Source: Aurantiacibacter xanthus (GTDB taxonomy: Bacteria; Pseudomonadota; Alphaproteobacteria; Sphingomonadales; Sphingomonadaceae). Taken from it: a stretch of 36,633 bases of DNA. Location of the stretch: NCBI RefSeq assembly GCF_003584015.1, contig NZ_QXFM01000138.1, positions 1-36,633 on the forward strand, given 5' to 3'. The translations under genes were made by a program, and so were the position numbers. Below, piece by piece: positions 15,937-23,526 of this stretch (the stretch's first letter is position 1; every line of letters begins with the position of its first letter). Under the pieces are notes generated by a model. The model did no database searches. It saw only the letters and a program-made list of their open reading frames with translations, and was not told where the DNA came from.

Positions 15937-17856
15937 ATGGCAATGCGAGCGATCCTAAGGGCGGGAACGGCGACTTTGCTCGCCTGCACTGCCGCCAGCG
16001 GCCTTGTGGCGCAAAGCGTGCCCGCCGATGGCGACTGGCCCAGCATCCAGCGCGATGCCGCCGCCACGCGCTATTCCCCGCTCGCCGACATCAACCGCAG
16101 CAATGTGAGCGGCCTCGCCCCGGCCTGGTCCTATCCCTTGCGTGCGTTCAACACGGCGGTGCCGATCGTGGTCGGGGGCGTGATGTACTTCCCGGCGCAG
16201 AGCCGCGTCGTCGCGCTCGATGCCGCCAGTGGCGAGGAAATCTGGGTTCACGAAGGTGAGCTTCCCGCCAGCCGGGGCGCTTTTGCCGGGCCCGGCACCT
16301 ATTCGGGCCGCGGCGTCAGCTATTGGCCGGGCGATGCCAGCCATGCCCCGCGCATTCTGGTGACGGCGGGCGACCGTATTTACGCCCTCGATGCCGCCAC
16401 GGGTGAGCCGGTCGCCGACTTCGGTGACGGTGGCTGGATCGCGATGGGCGGCCCCGCCTATGGCGGCACGCCCACGATTGCGGGCAACACCATGATCATT
16501 GGCGCGGCCTCGCTCGAAAACCCGCAGGGCGAGCCGGGCAATCCGCGCGGCTACGACATCGTGACCGGCGAACGCCTGTGGGAGTTCGACACCACCCCCG
16601 ATCCCGGCCAGCCCTATAACGAGACCTGGGGCGATGGCTGGAAGGATCGCGGCGGCACCAACATGTGGGGCTTCAGCGCCACTTACGACGCCAGCACCGG
16701 CATCGCCTATCTCCCCATCGCCGGCCCCGCCCATAATTACTACGGCGGCGACCGCCCCGGCACCAACGTCTATGGCAATTCGGTGGTCGCGGTCGATGCG
16801 CGCACCGGCGAATACAAGTGGCATTTCCAGACCGTGCACCACGACCTGTGGGACATCGACATGAGCAATGCCGGTCCGCTGATCCCGGTCGAGACCGAGA
16901 GCGGCGGCCACATGGCCTTGGCCAATGTCGGCAAGTCGAGCTACTTCTTCGTCCTTGATGCCAAGACGGGCGAGCCGGTTCACCCGGTGGAAGAACGCCC
17001 GGTGCCGCCGGGCGATGTTCCGGGCGAATACTATCACCCGACCCAGCCTTTCCCGGTCGTCACCCCGCCGCTGAGCCGGGTCGCAATGACCTATCAGGAC
17101 ATCGTCAGCCCCGAGGATACCACGCCCGAGCACGCGGCAGCCTGCCATGCGATGTGGGAAAAGGCGGGCGGCTTCTTCAACTCCGGCCCGTTCACTCCTT
17201 TCGCGTTCAAGGACGCAGATGCTCCGCCGCGTTCGACCATCCAGCTTCCCGGCGGCACCGGCGGCGTGAACTGGGGCGGCGCAGCGGCCGATCCGACCAC
17301 GGGCCTTGTTTACGTGAATGCGCAGGACACCTCGCTGGTCGGCTGGGTCGAGAAGGTCGAGGGCGAAAAGCCTTACAGCTTCGATGCCACCTCGGCCCCC
17401 GAGTACGACCGCGCCAGCGTCGACGGCAAGGGCCCGTTCTTCACCTTCAGCGCGCCGCTCTCGGGCGAGTATGACGAGCGTGGCCGCCCGGTCGGCACCA
17501 GCGCGCCATGCTACAAGCCGCCGTGGGCGCGCCTCACCGCGGTCAACGCCAACACCGGCGAGATCGCCTGGGCCGTGCCGCTTGGCATGTTCGAGGAACT
17601 GCCCGAGGGCCGTCAGGTGCTCGGCAACTCGGGCAGCGCCGGGCCGAGCGTGACCGCAGGCGGACTTGTGTTCGTCGGCGCCACCAACGACAAGCGCCTG
17701 CGCGCCTTCGATGCTGCCACTGGTGAGCAGCTCTGGGAAAGCGTACTCAGTGGCAACGCCAATGCGAACCCGATGACCTATCGGGGCCGTGACGGCAGAC
17801 AGTATGTCGCGATCAATGCCGGAGGCACGATCGCGGCCTTTGCACTCAATCAGTAA
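15937..17856 (+). CDS. secreted PQQ-dependent dehydrogenase 4 (close paralogue of copy 1)
   Basis: The gene encodes 639 residues with a signal peptide (1-26, ending LVAQS). The propeller shows DAASGEEIWVHE, HHDLWDID (residues 301-308), a Lys in NVGKSSYFFVLDAKTGEP, DVPGEYYHPTQPFP, a Cys-bearing EHAAACHAMWEKAGGFFNSGPFTPF block nearly the same as copy 1, NTGEIAWAVPLG and the closing ATGEQLWESVL. Sequence similarity to copy 1 is higher than to copies 2 and 3, so these two are probably a duplication that now sit about 13.5 kb apart. A soluble periplasmic quinoprotein without haem needs an external electron acceptor. ATG 15937 was chosen; ATG 15943 is also possible, and GAGAGGG lies a little far upstream. 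The next gene starts 17 bp downstream. Confidence 0.92.
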   Translation: MAMRAILRAGTATLLACTAASGLVAQSVPADGDWPSIQRDAAATRYSPLADINRSNVSGLAPAWSYPLRAFNTAVPIVVGGVMYFPAQSRVVALDAASGEEIWVHEGELPASRGAFAGPGTYSGRGVSYWPGDASHAPRILVTAGDRIYALDAATGEPVADFGDGGWIAMGGPAYGGTPTIAGNTMIIGAASLENPQGEPGNPRGYDIVTGERLWEFDTTPDPGQPYNETWGDGWKDRGGTNMWGFSATYDASTGIAYLPIAGPAHNYYGGDRPGTNVYGNSVVAVDARTGEYKWHFQTVHHDLWDIDMSNAGPLIPVETESGGHMALANVGKSSYFFVLDAKTGEPVHPVEERPVPPGDVPGEYYHPTQPFPVVTPPLSRVAMTYQDIVSPEDTTPEHAAACHAMWEKAGGFFNSGPFTPFAFKDADAPPRSTIQLPGGTGGVNWGGAAADPTTGLVYVNAQDTSLVGWVEKVEGEKPYSFDATSAPEYDRASVDGKGPFFTFSAPLSGEYDERGRPVGTSAPCYKPPWARLTAVNANTGEIAWAVPLGMFEELPEGRQVLGNSGSAGPSVTAGGLVFVGATNDKRLRAFDAATGEQLWESVLSGNANANPMTYRGRDGRQYVAINAGGTIAAFALNQ

Positions 17857-17873
17857 TGCATACAGGAGAGGTC

Positions 17874-18743
17874 ATGCGGGGGATTAAACACTTGAGCTTG
17901 TTGGCGGCATCGGCGCTGGCCTTTGCCGGCTGCGCCACCTTGCCCGCCACGCCGGCTTTGGCCGAGCAGAACGCAGCCAGCGCTCCGGCGCGCATCGGCG
18001 ATGCACCGAATATCAACGGTGTGTGGCAGGTGATGAACGAGGCCAACTGGAACCTCGAACCGCACAGCGCCGGTCCGAACCCGCTGCCGCAGGGCGATAC
18101 GCTGCTCGGCGCGATCGGTGCGGTTCCGCCCAGTCTCGGCGTCGTCGAAGGCGGCGAGATTCCGTACAAGCCTGAAGCGCTGGAGCGGCTGAACAAGCAC
18201 CGTGAGAACATTATCAAGTGGGATCCGGAAGCGGCCTGCTATCTGCCCGGCATTCCGCGCGCGACCTACATGCCGCACCCGTTCCAGATCATTCAGGGCG
18301 ATGGCGACGATATCCTGATCGCCTATGAATATGCCTCGGCCAACCGGGTGATCCACATGGAAGAGGTCGGCATTCCGCCGATCGACACCTGGATGGGCAC
18401 CTCCTACGGCCAGTGGGAAGGCGATACGCTCGTCGTGACCACACTGGCGCAGGGTCCGGGTCTGGTGAAGCTGCCCGGCGGCGAGATGATCGAAGGCGTC
18501 ACCTGGCTCGACCGTAGCGGCAACTATCTCACCAACCACGCGACAGTCACCGAGCGCTTCACGCCGATGGGGCCGAACCACATCGACTATCAGGCCACGA
18601 TCGACGATCCGGAGATCTACACCCGTCCGTGGACGATCAAGATGCCGCTGTACCGGCGGATGGAAGAGAACGCGCAGCTGCTTGAGTTCAAGTGCGTGCC
18701 CTTCTCCGAACACCTGCTCTACGGCGACTTAATCGCAGAGTAA
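17874..18743 (+). CDS. lipoprotein of the two-Cys, WEG-D/N-TLV family (copy 3)
   Basis: The gene encodes 289 residues, shorter than copies 1 and 2. A lipobox FAGC (Cys20) predicts a lipoprotein. Family blocks are INGVWQVM, DPEAACYLPGIPRATYMPHPFQIIQ with Cys122, TWMGTSYGQWEGDTLVVTT, HATVTERFTPMGPNHIDYQATI, DDPEIYTRPWTIKMPLY and LLEFKCVPFSEH with Cys274. This copy is closest to the form abundant in acidobacterial genomes. It follows PQQ dehydrogenase 4 by 17 bp, with AGGAGAGG as ribosome site, so the two are co-transcribed. This repeats the pairing of a dehydrogenase with this family seen at 6100-10410. The function is unknown; a substrate- or product-binding role at the membrane is an inference. 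Confidence 0.85.
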   Translation: MRGIKHLSLLAASALAFAGCATLPATPALAEQNAASAPARIGDAPNINGVWQVMNEANWNLEPHSAGPNPLPQGDTLLGAIGAVPPSLGVVEGGEIPYKPEALERLNKHRENIIKWDPEAACYLPGIPRATYMPHPFQIIQGDGDDILIAYEYASANRVIHMEEVGIPPIDTWMGTSYGQWEGDTLVVTTLAQGPGLVKLPGGEMIEGVTWLDRSGNYLTNHATVTERFTPMGPNHIDYQATIDDPEIYTRPWTIKMPLYRRMEENAQLLEFKCVPFSEHLLYGDLIAE

Positions 18744-18761
18744 TGTTGGGTCGGGCAAATA

Positions 18762-18808
18762 GACAAAGTCAATTTGAGATTTTGTCCGAAACCCGGGGAT
18801 TTTGACAA
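18762..18808 (+). promoter_or_regulatory. inverted repeat and TTGACAA site before the DUF6152 gene
   Basis: GACAAA (18762-18767) and TTTGTC (18781-18786) form an exact 6-bp inverted repeat with 13 bases between, followed by TTGACAA at 18802-18808, which lies too close to ATG 18819 to be its -35. The 75-bp gap is A/T-rich compared with its flanks and looks regulatory. Confidence 0.35.
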
Positions 18809-18818
18809 GGAGTAACCA

Positions 18819-19244
18819 ATGCAGATCAAGAAGCTCAGCGCTGCCGCAATCGGCGCCGTGCTGGCGATCACCGCAGTGGGCGCCGCGGCGCACCACTCGT
18901 TCGCCACCGAATTCGACCGCAACAAGCCGATCCGCCTCTCGGGCAAGGTCGTCATGTTCGAGTGGGTGAACCCCCACTCCTGGATTCACATCGACGTGAA
19001 CCGCAACGGCAAGACCGAGCGCTGGCGCATCGAAGGCGGCGCGCCGTCGGCTCTGCTGCGTCGTGGCTGGAACCGGAACTCGCTGCCCGCGGGCACCGAC
19101 ATCATCGTCGACGCCTTCCAGGCACGCGATGGTGATACCCGCGCATCGGCAGCGGAAATCCGCTTCCCGAACGGCCGCGAACTGTCGCTCGGCAACCCGA
19201 CCACCGAGGCCGTGGCCGCAGCGGCCCGCCGCGCCGGCAACTAA
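18819..19244 (+). CDS. DUF6152-family exported protein
   Basis: The gene encodes 141 residues. A signal peptide (1-24, ending GAAA) is followed at once by HHSF (His25, His26), then EFDRNKPIRLSGKVVMFEWVNPHSWIHIDV, the DUF6152 hallmark with two more His (53, 57). The His-rich start at the mature N-terminus would suit a metal such as copper, but that is inference. The family is often found beside DUF6644 proteins and the WEG-D/N-TLV family, as here. AAGGAG precedes the ATG. A terminator follows at 19268. Confidence 0.87.
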   Translation: MQIKKLSAAAIGAVLAITAVGAAAHHSFATEFDRNKPIRLSGKVVMFEWVNPHSWIHIDVNRNGKTERWRIEGGAPSALLRRGWNRNSLPAGTDIIVDAFQARDGDTRASAAEIRFPNGRELSLGNPTTEAVAAAARRAGN

Positions 19245-19267
19245 GCCCGGCGCAACGCCAACATGCG

Positions 19268-19295
19268 AACGGGGGTCCATCGCGGCCCCCGTTTT
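19268..19295 (+). terminator. intrinsic terminator
   Basis: AACGGGGG (19268-19275) and CCCCCGTT (19286-19293) form a perfect 8-bp stem that extends inward by T-G and C-G pairs, followed by a short T-run. It closes the 15937-19244 block. Confidence 0.8.
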
Positions 19296-19367
19296 CGTTG
19301 GCGCACCCTCGATTGACTTTGCTTAGCTGACAGGCTTCACCCTTCTGCAAAAAGGGAGAGAAAACCA

Positions 19368-20561
19368 ATGTCGGCCAAACACCACGCCATCGTTCTCGCG
19401 CTTCTGATCGGTGCCTGCGCCACGCCTGCCATGGCGCAAGAGGCAGCGGACGCGCCCGCCACCTGCCTTCCGCAGGGCCCGTTCGGGCAGATGGACTATA
19501 CCTCGGTCGAAGTGCTGGCCGATGGCCGCGTGACCTTCCGCCTATGCGCACCCTCGGCGCGAGAGGTCCGCGTGACCAGCACCGACATCGATCCGATCAT
19601 TCCGGCAGGCTTCGACGGCGGACAGCGCGGCCTGCCGCTCACCCGCGACGATAGCGGGCTATGGTCGGGCACCACCACCCTGCCCGTTCCGGCTGACACC
19701 TATCGCTTCAACTTCGCGGTCGACGGCGCGCGCGTGCCCGATCCGCTTGCCACGACCTTCAGCCGGGAGCGCACCGGCATCAACTCGACCTTCGAGGTGA
19801 TCGGGCCGGAGGGCGCGTTCCAGAGCTATGACCCGGCGATTCAGCACGGTGTGGTCAGCCGCGTGGAATACTGGTCCTCCACCCTCAATGCCAAACGCGA
19901 GGCCTACGTTTACACCCCGAGCGGCTACGTGACCGACAGCGCCAGCTATCCCGTGCTCTATCTGGTGCACGGAGCGGGCGACAGCGCCGACAGCTGGACC
20001 AGCGTGGGCCATGCCAACTACATCGCCGACAACCTGATCGCTGCGGGCGAGGCCGAGCGGATGATCATCGTCATGCCCTTCGGGCACACGCCCGCCCGCG
20101 AGGGGGCCGACATGCTGACGAACACCGATTTCGGCAACGATCTGACCCGCGACCTGATCCCCTATGTCGACAGCCACTTCCGCACCCTTGCCGATGCCGA
20201 TCACCGGGCCATGGCCGGGCTTTCGATGGGCGGCGCTCACACGCTGCGCTTCGGCGTCACCCGGCCCGACCTGTTCGGCGAAGTGGGTATTTTCTCGATG
20301 GGTCTTGGGCTCTCCGGCCCGTCCGACGTGGCCGACTATGTCGCCGCCAATGCCGATGCGCTGAAGGCGCGCGCGGCCATGCCCGAACCGGTCTATTACG
20401 CGATGGGGAGCGAGGATTTCCTCTACGCCACCGCCGCCCCGACCCGCGCGATGTTCGCCGGGCAAGGCATTGCCGTGGACTATCAGGAAACCGGCGGCGG
20501 CCACACCTGGATCAACTGGCGCCGCTATCTGAAAGACTTTCTGCCGCGGCTGTTCCGCTAG
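19368..20561 (+). CDS. exported esterase: N-terminal E-set domain plus esterase-D domain
   Basis: The gene encodes 397 residues with a signal peptide (1-24, ending AMAQ). Residues about 40-140 form an early-set (CBM48-like) beta-sandwich as in enterochelin and feruloyl esterases (GRVTFRLCAPSAREVRV, GLWSGTTTLPVPADTYRFNFAVDG). Residues about 160-395 are the esterase-D hydrolase: PVLYLVHGAGDSADSW, nucleophile Ser286 in GLSMGG, probable acid Asp350 in GSEDF and His379 in GGGHTW. The architecture is common in feruloyl and acetyl-xylan esterases and in siderophore esterases, so the bond is an ester but the substrate is open. AAGGGAGAG precedes the ATG. Its TAG overlaps the stop codon of convergent fliS in a shared CTAG. 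Confidence 0.9.
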   Translation: MSAKHHAIVLALLIGACATPAMAQEAADAPATCLPQGPFGQMDYTSVEVLADGRVTFRLCAPSAREVRVTSTDIDPIIPAGFDGGQRGLPLTRDDSGLWSGTTTLPVPADTYRFNFAVDGARVPDPLATTFSRERTGINSTFEVIGPEGAFQSYDPAIQHGVVSRVEYWSSTLNAKREAYVYTPSGYVTDSASYPVLYLVHGAGDSADSWTSVGHANYIADNLIAAGEAERMIIVMPFGHTPAREGADMLTNTDFGNDLTRDLIPYVDSHFRTLADADHRAMAGLSMGGAHTLRFGVTRPDLFGEVGIFSMGLGLSGPSDVADYVAANADALKARAAMPEPVYYAMGSEDFLYATAAPTRAMFAGQGIAVDYQETGGGHTWINWRRYLKDFLPRLFR

Positions 20562-20935
20562 CCCGCTGCGGTGAGCGCAGCGCCGATCTCGGCAAAGTCT
20601 GAACGCACTTCGGCCAGAGCGCCGGTGTCGAACGTCATCACGCAGTCGAGGATCGTCTCACGCGCGGCGCTGTAAAGGTGCTCGAGCGCTCCGGCGACGG
20701 GGTTGTTACGGTCGAGCCCCATTTCCAGCGCCGTGATCGCGGCGATCGCGCGGGTCAGTCCGTCGGAGCGGCTGCCAGTATCGCCTGCATCGTTCGCACG
20801 GATGGCGCGGCCCAGTTCGCTCACCACCTGCTCGAAGCAGATCGCCACGAGGTCCTTGGGGTCCGAGCCCAGGATGCGGGCGTTGACCTGCACCTTGCGA
20901 TAGGCGTCATGCGGGTTCTGGCTAAGCATCAGCAT
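20558..20935 (-). CDS. fliS: flagellar export chaperone FliS
   Basis: The gene encodes 125 residues, the usual FliS size. It binds flagellin in the cytoplasm and keeps it from polymerising before export. The N-terminal NPHDAYRKVQVNA is the family's start motif, and the rest is a helical bundle (KDLVAICFEQVVSELGRAI, LEHLYSAARETIL). It is the last gene of the flagellar operon, its start overlapping the fliD stop by 1 base, which agrees with the common fliD-fliS pairing. Its stop overlaps that of the convergent esterase gene, and I see no terminator between them. Confidence 0.93.
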   Translation of the reverse strand: MLMLSQNPHDAYRKVQVNARILGSDPKDLVAICFEQVVSELGRAIRANDAGDTGSRSDGLTRAIAAITALEMGLDRNNPVAGALEHLYSAARETILDCVMTFDTGALAEVRSDFAEIGAALTAAG

Positions 20936-22368
20936 CAGTTCTTGCTCGCGTTCCAGGAATCGATCTGCTGGCGCAGGAACGTCAGCGTCGATTGCGAGGC
21001 GGCCACGCGGGCATCGGCCTTGGCGAAGCGTGCCACCATCTGCAGCCGCAGCGCTTCCTGCTTCTCGGCGATTTCGGCGGTCATCTCGGTGACCTTCTCC
21101 GCCTGCCCTTCGTAGCGCTTGATCGAAGCGCCGAGGGAGTTCGCATCGCCGGTCGATCCGGCATTGCGGGCGAGTTTGTCGAAGGTCGAATAGACGCCAT
21201 ACAGGCCGGTGGTGAACATCGCTGCCACACCATCGGGATCGCGTTCGAGCGTCGCAGCAAGGCGATCATCGTCGATCTTGAAGGTGCCATCGCGGTTGAT
21301 GACAAGGCCAAGGTCGCTCAGCGTGCTCGGTGCATTGCCGGTAGCATTGGGCATCACCACGCTGCCCGGCAGTTTCGCGAGCGCCAGCTTGAGCGAGCGC
21401 GCACCGGGATCGCCGCGCAGTTCTCCGCTTTTGACATTGGTGGCGCGGTTCAGTTCGCTCACGATTTCATTCAGCGCGGTGACGAGATCGGACATGGTCT
21501 GCGCCACGCCGCCGGTGGTGTTGGCGAAACTGACCGTGGTGGGCGATCCGGCATTGGTGCCCGTCAGGCTCAGTTGCAGCCCCGGTGCGATCTGCCCGGT
21601 GCTGTTGGTCTTGCTCGACATGGCCAGCCCGTCGAGCGTGAACCTGGCATCCTGCGACGTGTCCTTGAGCTGTGCAGCCGCACCCGTGGTCGGTTCCCAG
21701 GCGAGCGCGGCGAGTCCCTCTTCACCGGGCGTCTCGGTCGCTTCGATCACGAAGCCGCTTTGCTCGCCTTCGGCACCCTTCACCACGAGTTGCGGGCCGT
21801 CGACGGTCTGGGCGATATAGGCCGTAACCCCCGCTCCGGCTGCGTTGATCTTGTTGGCAACGTCTTTCAGGGTCGAGCCGCTTTCGAGCGTGATCTCGAC
21901 CGCAGCTTGTTCAGTATCCTCGGCGAAGCTCGCGCCATCCATCTTGCCGAAGCGGATCGTGAGCGTTCCCGCACCGATCGGATCTGTGGCCGAAGCCATT
22001 GCCGGGCCGGTCAGCACCTGCCGCCTGGCCAGCTGCGTCACTTCGAGCGAATAGCTACCTTTGCCGATCGTGCCGAGCGGCGTGCTGGCCGTAGCGACGG
22101 CCGAATTGGCGACCTTGGGCAGCGGCGCGAGGCTGCCCGTGCGCACTACATCGCCCAGCGAACTGGCCAGCGTGGCAAAGCCGTTCTTGATCGTGGAAGC
22201 GACCGAAATCTTCTGCGCGAGAAGTTCGCCTCTGGCGGCGAGGCTGTCGTTGCGCTGTTTGAACTGCGCCACGGCCAGGTCGCTGGCGAGCTGTTTCATG
22301 TTGATCCCGCTGCCCGCGCCAAGCGTCGTGATGATCGAGCTTGTCGAACTGGTTGAGGTGCTTTCCAT
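20935..22368 (-). CDS. fliD: flagellar filament cap protein FliD
   Basis: The gene encodes 477 residues. FliD caps the growing filament and guides flagellin folding. Typical features are a Ser/Thr-rich N-terminus, GSGINMKQLASDLAVAQFKQ (FliD_N), coiled-coil stretches in the first and last 60 residues, and the C-terminal LRQQIDSWNAS. Conserved FliD_C features lie at FKIDDDRLAATLERDPDGVAAMF and YGVYSTFDKLARN. It lies downstream of flhB (30-bp gap), with AGGAAAGGG in front although 14 bases from the ATG. Confidence 0.94.
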   Translation of the reverse strand: MESTSTSSTSSIITTLGAGSGINMKQLASDLAVAQFKQRNDSLAARGELLAQKISVASTIKNGFATLASSLGDVVRTGSLAPLPKVANSAVATASTPLGTIGKGSYSLEVTQLARRQVLTGPAMASATDPIGAGTLTIRFGKMDGASFAEDTEQAAVEITLESGSTLKDVANKINAAGAGVTAYIAQTVDGPQLVVKGAEGEQSGFVIEATETPGEEGLAALAWEPTTGAAAQLKDTSQDARFTLDGLAMSSKTNSTGQIAPGLQLSLTGTNAGSPTTVSFANTTGGVAQTMSDLVTALNEIVSELNRATNVKSGELRGDPGARSLKLALAKLPGSVVMPNATGNAPSTLSDLGLVINRDGTFKIDDDRLAATLERDPDGVAAMFTTGLYGVYSTFDKLARNAGSTGDANSLGASIKRYEGQAEKVTEMTAEIAEKQEALRLQMVARFAKADARVAASQSTLTFLRQQIDSWNASKN

Positions 22369-22398
22369 GGCTACTAGAACGGCCCTTTCCTGCTGCGA

Positions 22399-23526
22399 TT
22401 AAGCCGACGTGCGACCTTCGGCGTCGAACTGCATTTCGACCGGCACGCTGACCCGCGGCAGCGGCGGGGTCTCGCCCCGGCGGATCGAGAGCACGAAGGC
22501 CACAATGGCGGCGACGGCGGCGTAAAGCTCCTCGCGGATCACCTGCCGTTCGCGCGTGGTGTAGTAGAGCGAGCGCGCCAGCGGCGGATATTCGAGCACC
22601 GGGATCTGCATGTCGGCGGCCACTTCGCGGATCGCCAGCGCCTTCTCGCCGCGCCCCTTGGCGAGCACGATCGGCGCGCCGGCCTTTTCGGGATCGTAGA
22701 CGAGCGCGACCGAGAAATGGGTCGGGTTGGTGATGACGAACTGCGCATCCTTCATCGCCGGGCCGAGCGCGCCCATGGCGATCTCGCGCTGGCGCTGGCG
22801 GCGCGCGGACTTGGTCTCGGGCGAGCCTTCGCTTTCCTTGTTCTCGTCGCGCATTTCCTGATGCGTCATTTTCAGCCGCTGATCGCGGCGCAGCCACTGG
22901 ATCGGCAGGTCGATCAGCGCGATCACCACCAGCCCGCCCGCCAGCGAGGCAATCAGCGAGATCGCCGCGCTCCACGCGATTTCGAGCTGCCGCGCGAGCG
23001 TGGCGCGGCCGAGGTCGGAAATGTCGGGCAGCGTCATCTTCATCCACACGAAGGCAATCGTGCCGAGCAGGGCCACCTTGATCAGGCCCTTGCCCATCTC
23101 GATCCAGCCCTGCGGCCCGAAGATGCGTTTGAGGCCGGTCATCGGATTGATGCGCTTGGCCTTGAACTGGAGGTTTTCCGCCACCCAGCGCCCCTCGCCG
23201 AACGACAACTGCGCCACCAGCGAGGCAGCGGGCACCATCAGCCCGAGGATCACCACCGGCACCGCGACATCGGGAATGATCGCCAGCACGTCGCCCGCCC
23301 CGCCCCGTTCGAGCGAATTGGCATCGAAAGTAAGCGCGGTGATGACCAGCTTGCGCAGTTCGTCGAGCACCCATGGCCCGGCCATGATCATCCAGGCCAG
23401 CCCTGCGATCATGGTCGCGGCGGTGGCCAGCTCCTTGCTGCGCAGGACATCGCCCTGCTTGGCCGCCTCGCGCCGTTTGCGGGCGGTTGGGGCAAAGGTT
23501 TTCTCGCCGCTGCTCTCCCCGCTCAT
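22399..23526 (-). CDS. flhB: flagellar export gate protein FlhB
   Basis: The gene encodes 375 residues. FlhB switches export specificity from rod/hook to filament proteins by self-cleavage. The start SGEKTFAPTARKRREAAKQGDVLRSKEL, four membrane spans (about 33-50, 86-105, 148-166, 185-210) and a cytosolic domain with the cleavage motif NPTH at residues 267-270 are all intact. The C-terminal tail after about 350 is Pro-rich. Its ATG overlaps the fliR stop (ATGA). It lies here after fliR, separate from flhA, which is not in the window. Confidence 0.96.
   Translation of the reverse strand: MSGESSGEKTFAPTARKRREAAKQGDVLRSKELATAATMIAGLAWMIMAGPWVLDELRKLVITALTFDANSLERGGAGDVLAIIPDVAVPVVILGLMVPAASLVAQLSFGEGRWVAENLQFKAKRINPMTGLKRIFGPQGWIEMGKGLIKVALLGTIAFVWMKMTLPDISDLGRATLARQLEIAWSAAISLIASLAGGLVVIALIDLPIQWLRRDQRLKMTHQEMRDENKESEGSPETKSARRQRQREIAMGALGPAMKDAQFVITNPTHFSVALVYDPEKAGAPIVLAKGRGEKALAIREVAADMQIPVLEYPPLARSLYYTTRERQVIREELYAAVAAIVAFVLSIRRGETPPLPRVSVPVEMQFDAEGRTSA

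Noticed and set aside
20992-22356. A 454-codon plus-strand open frame opposite fliD
   Set aside because: Composition is Arg/Gly/His-rich with no motif, and fliD on the other strand is unmistakable.
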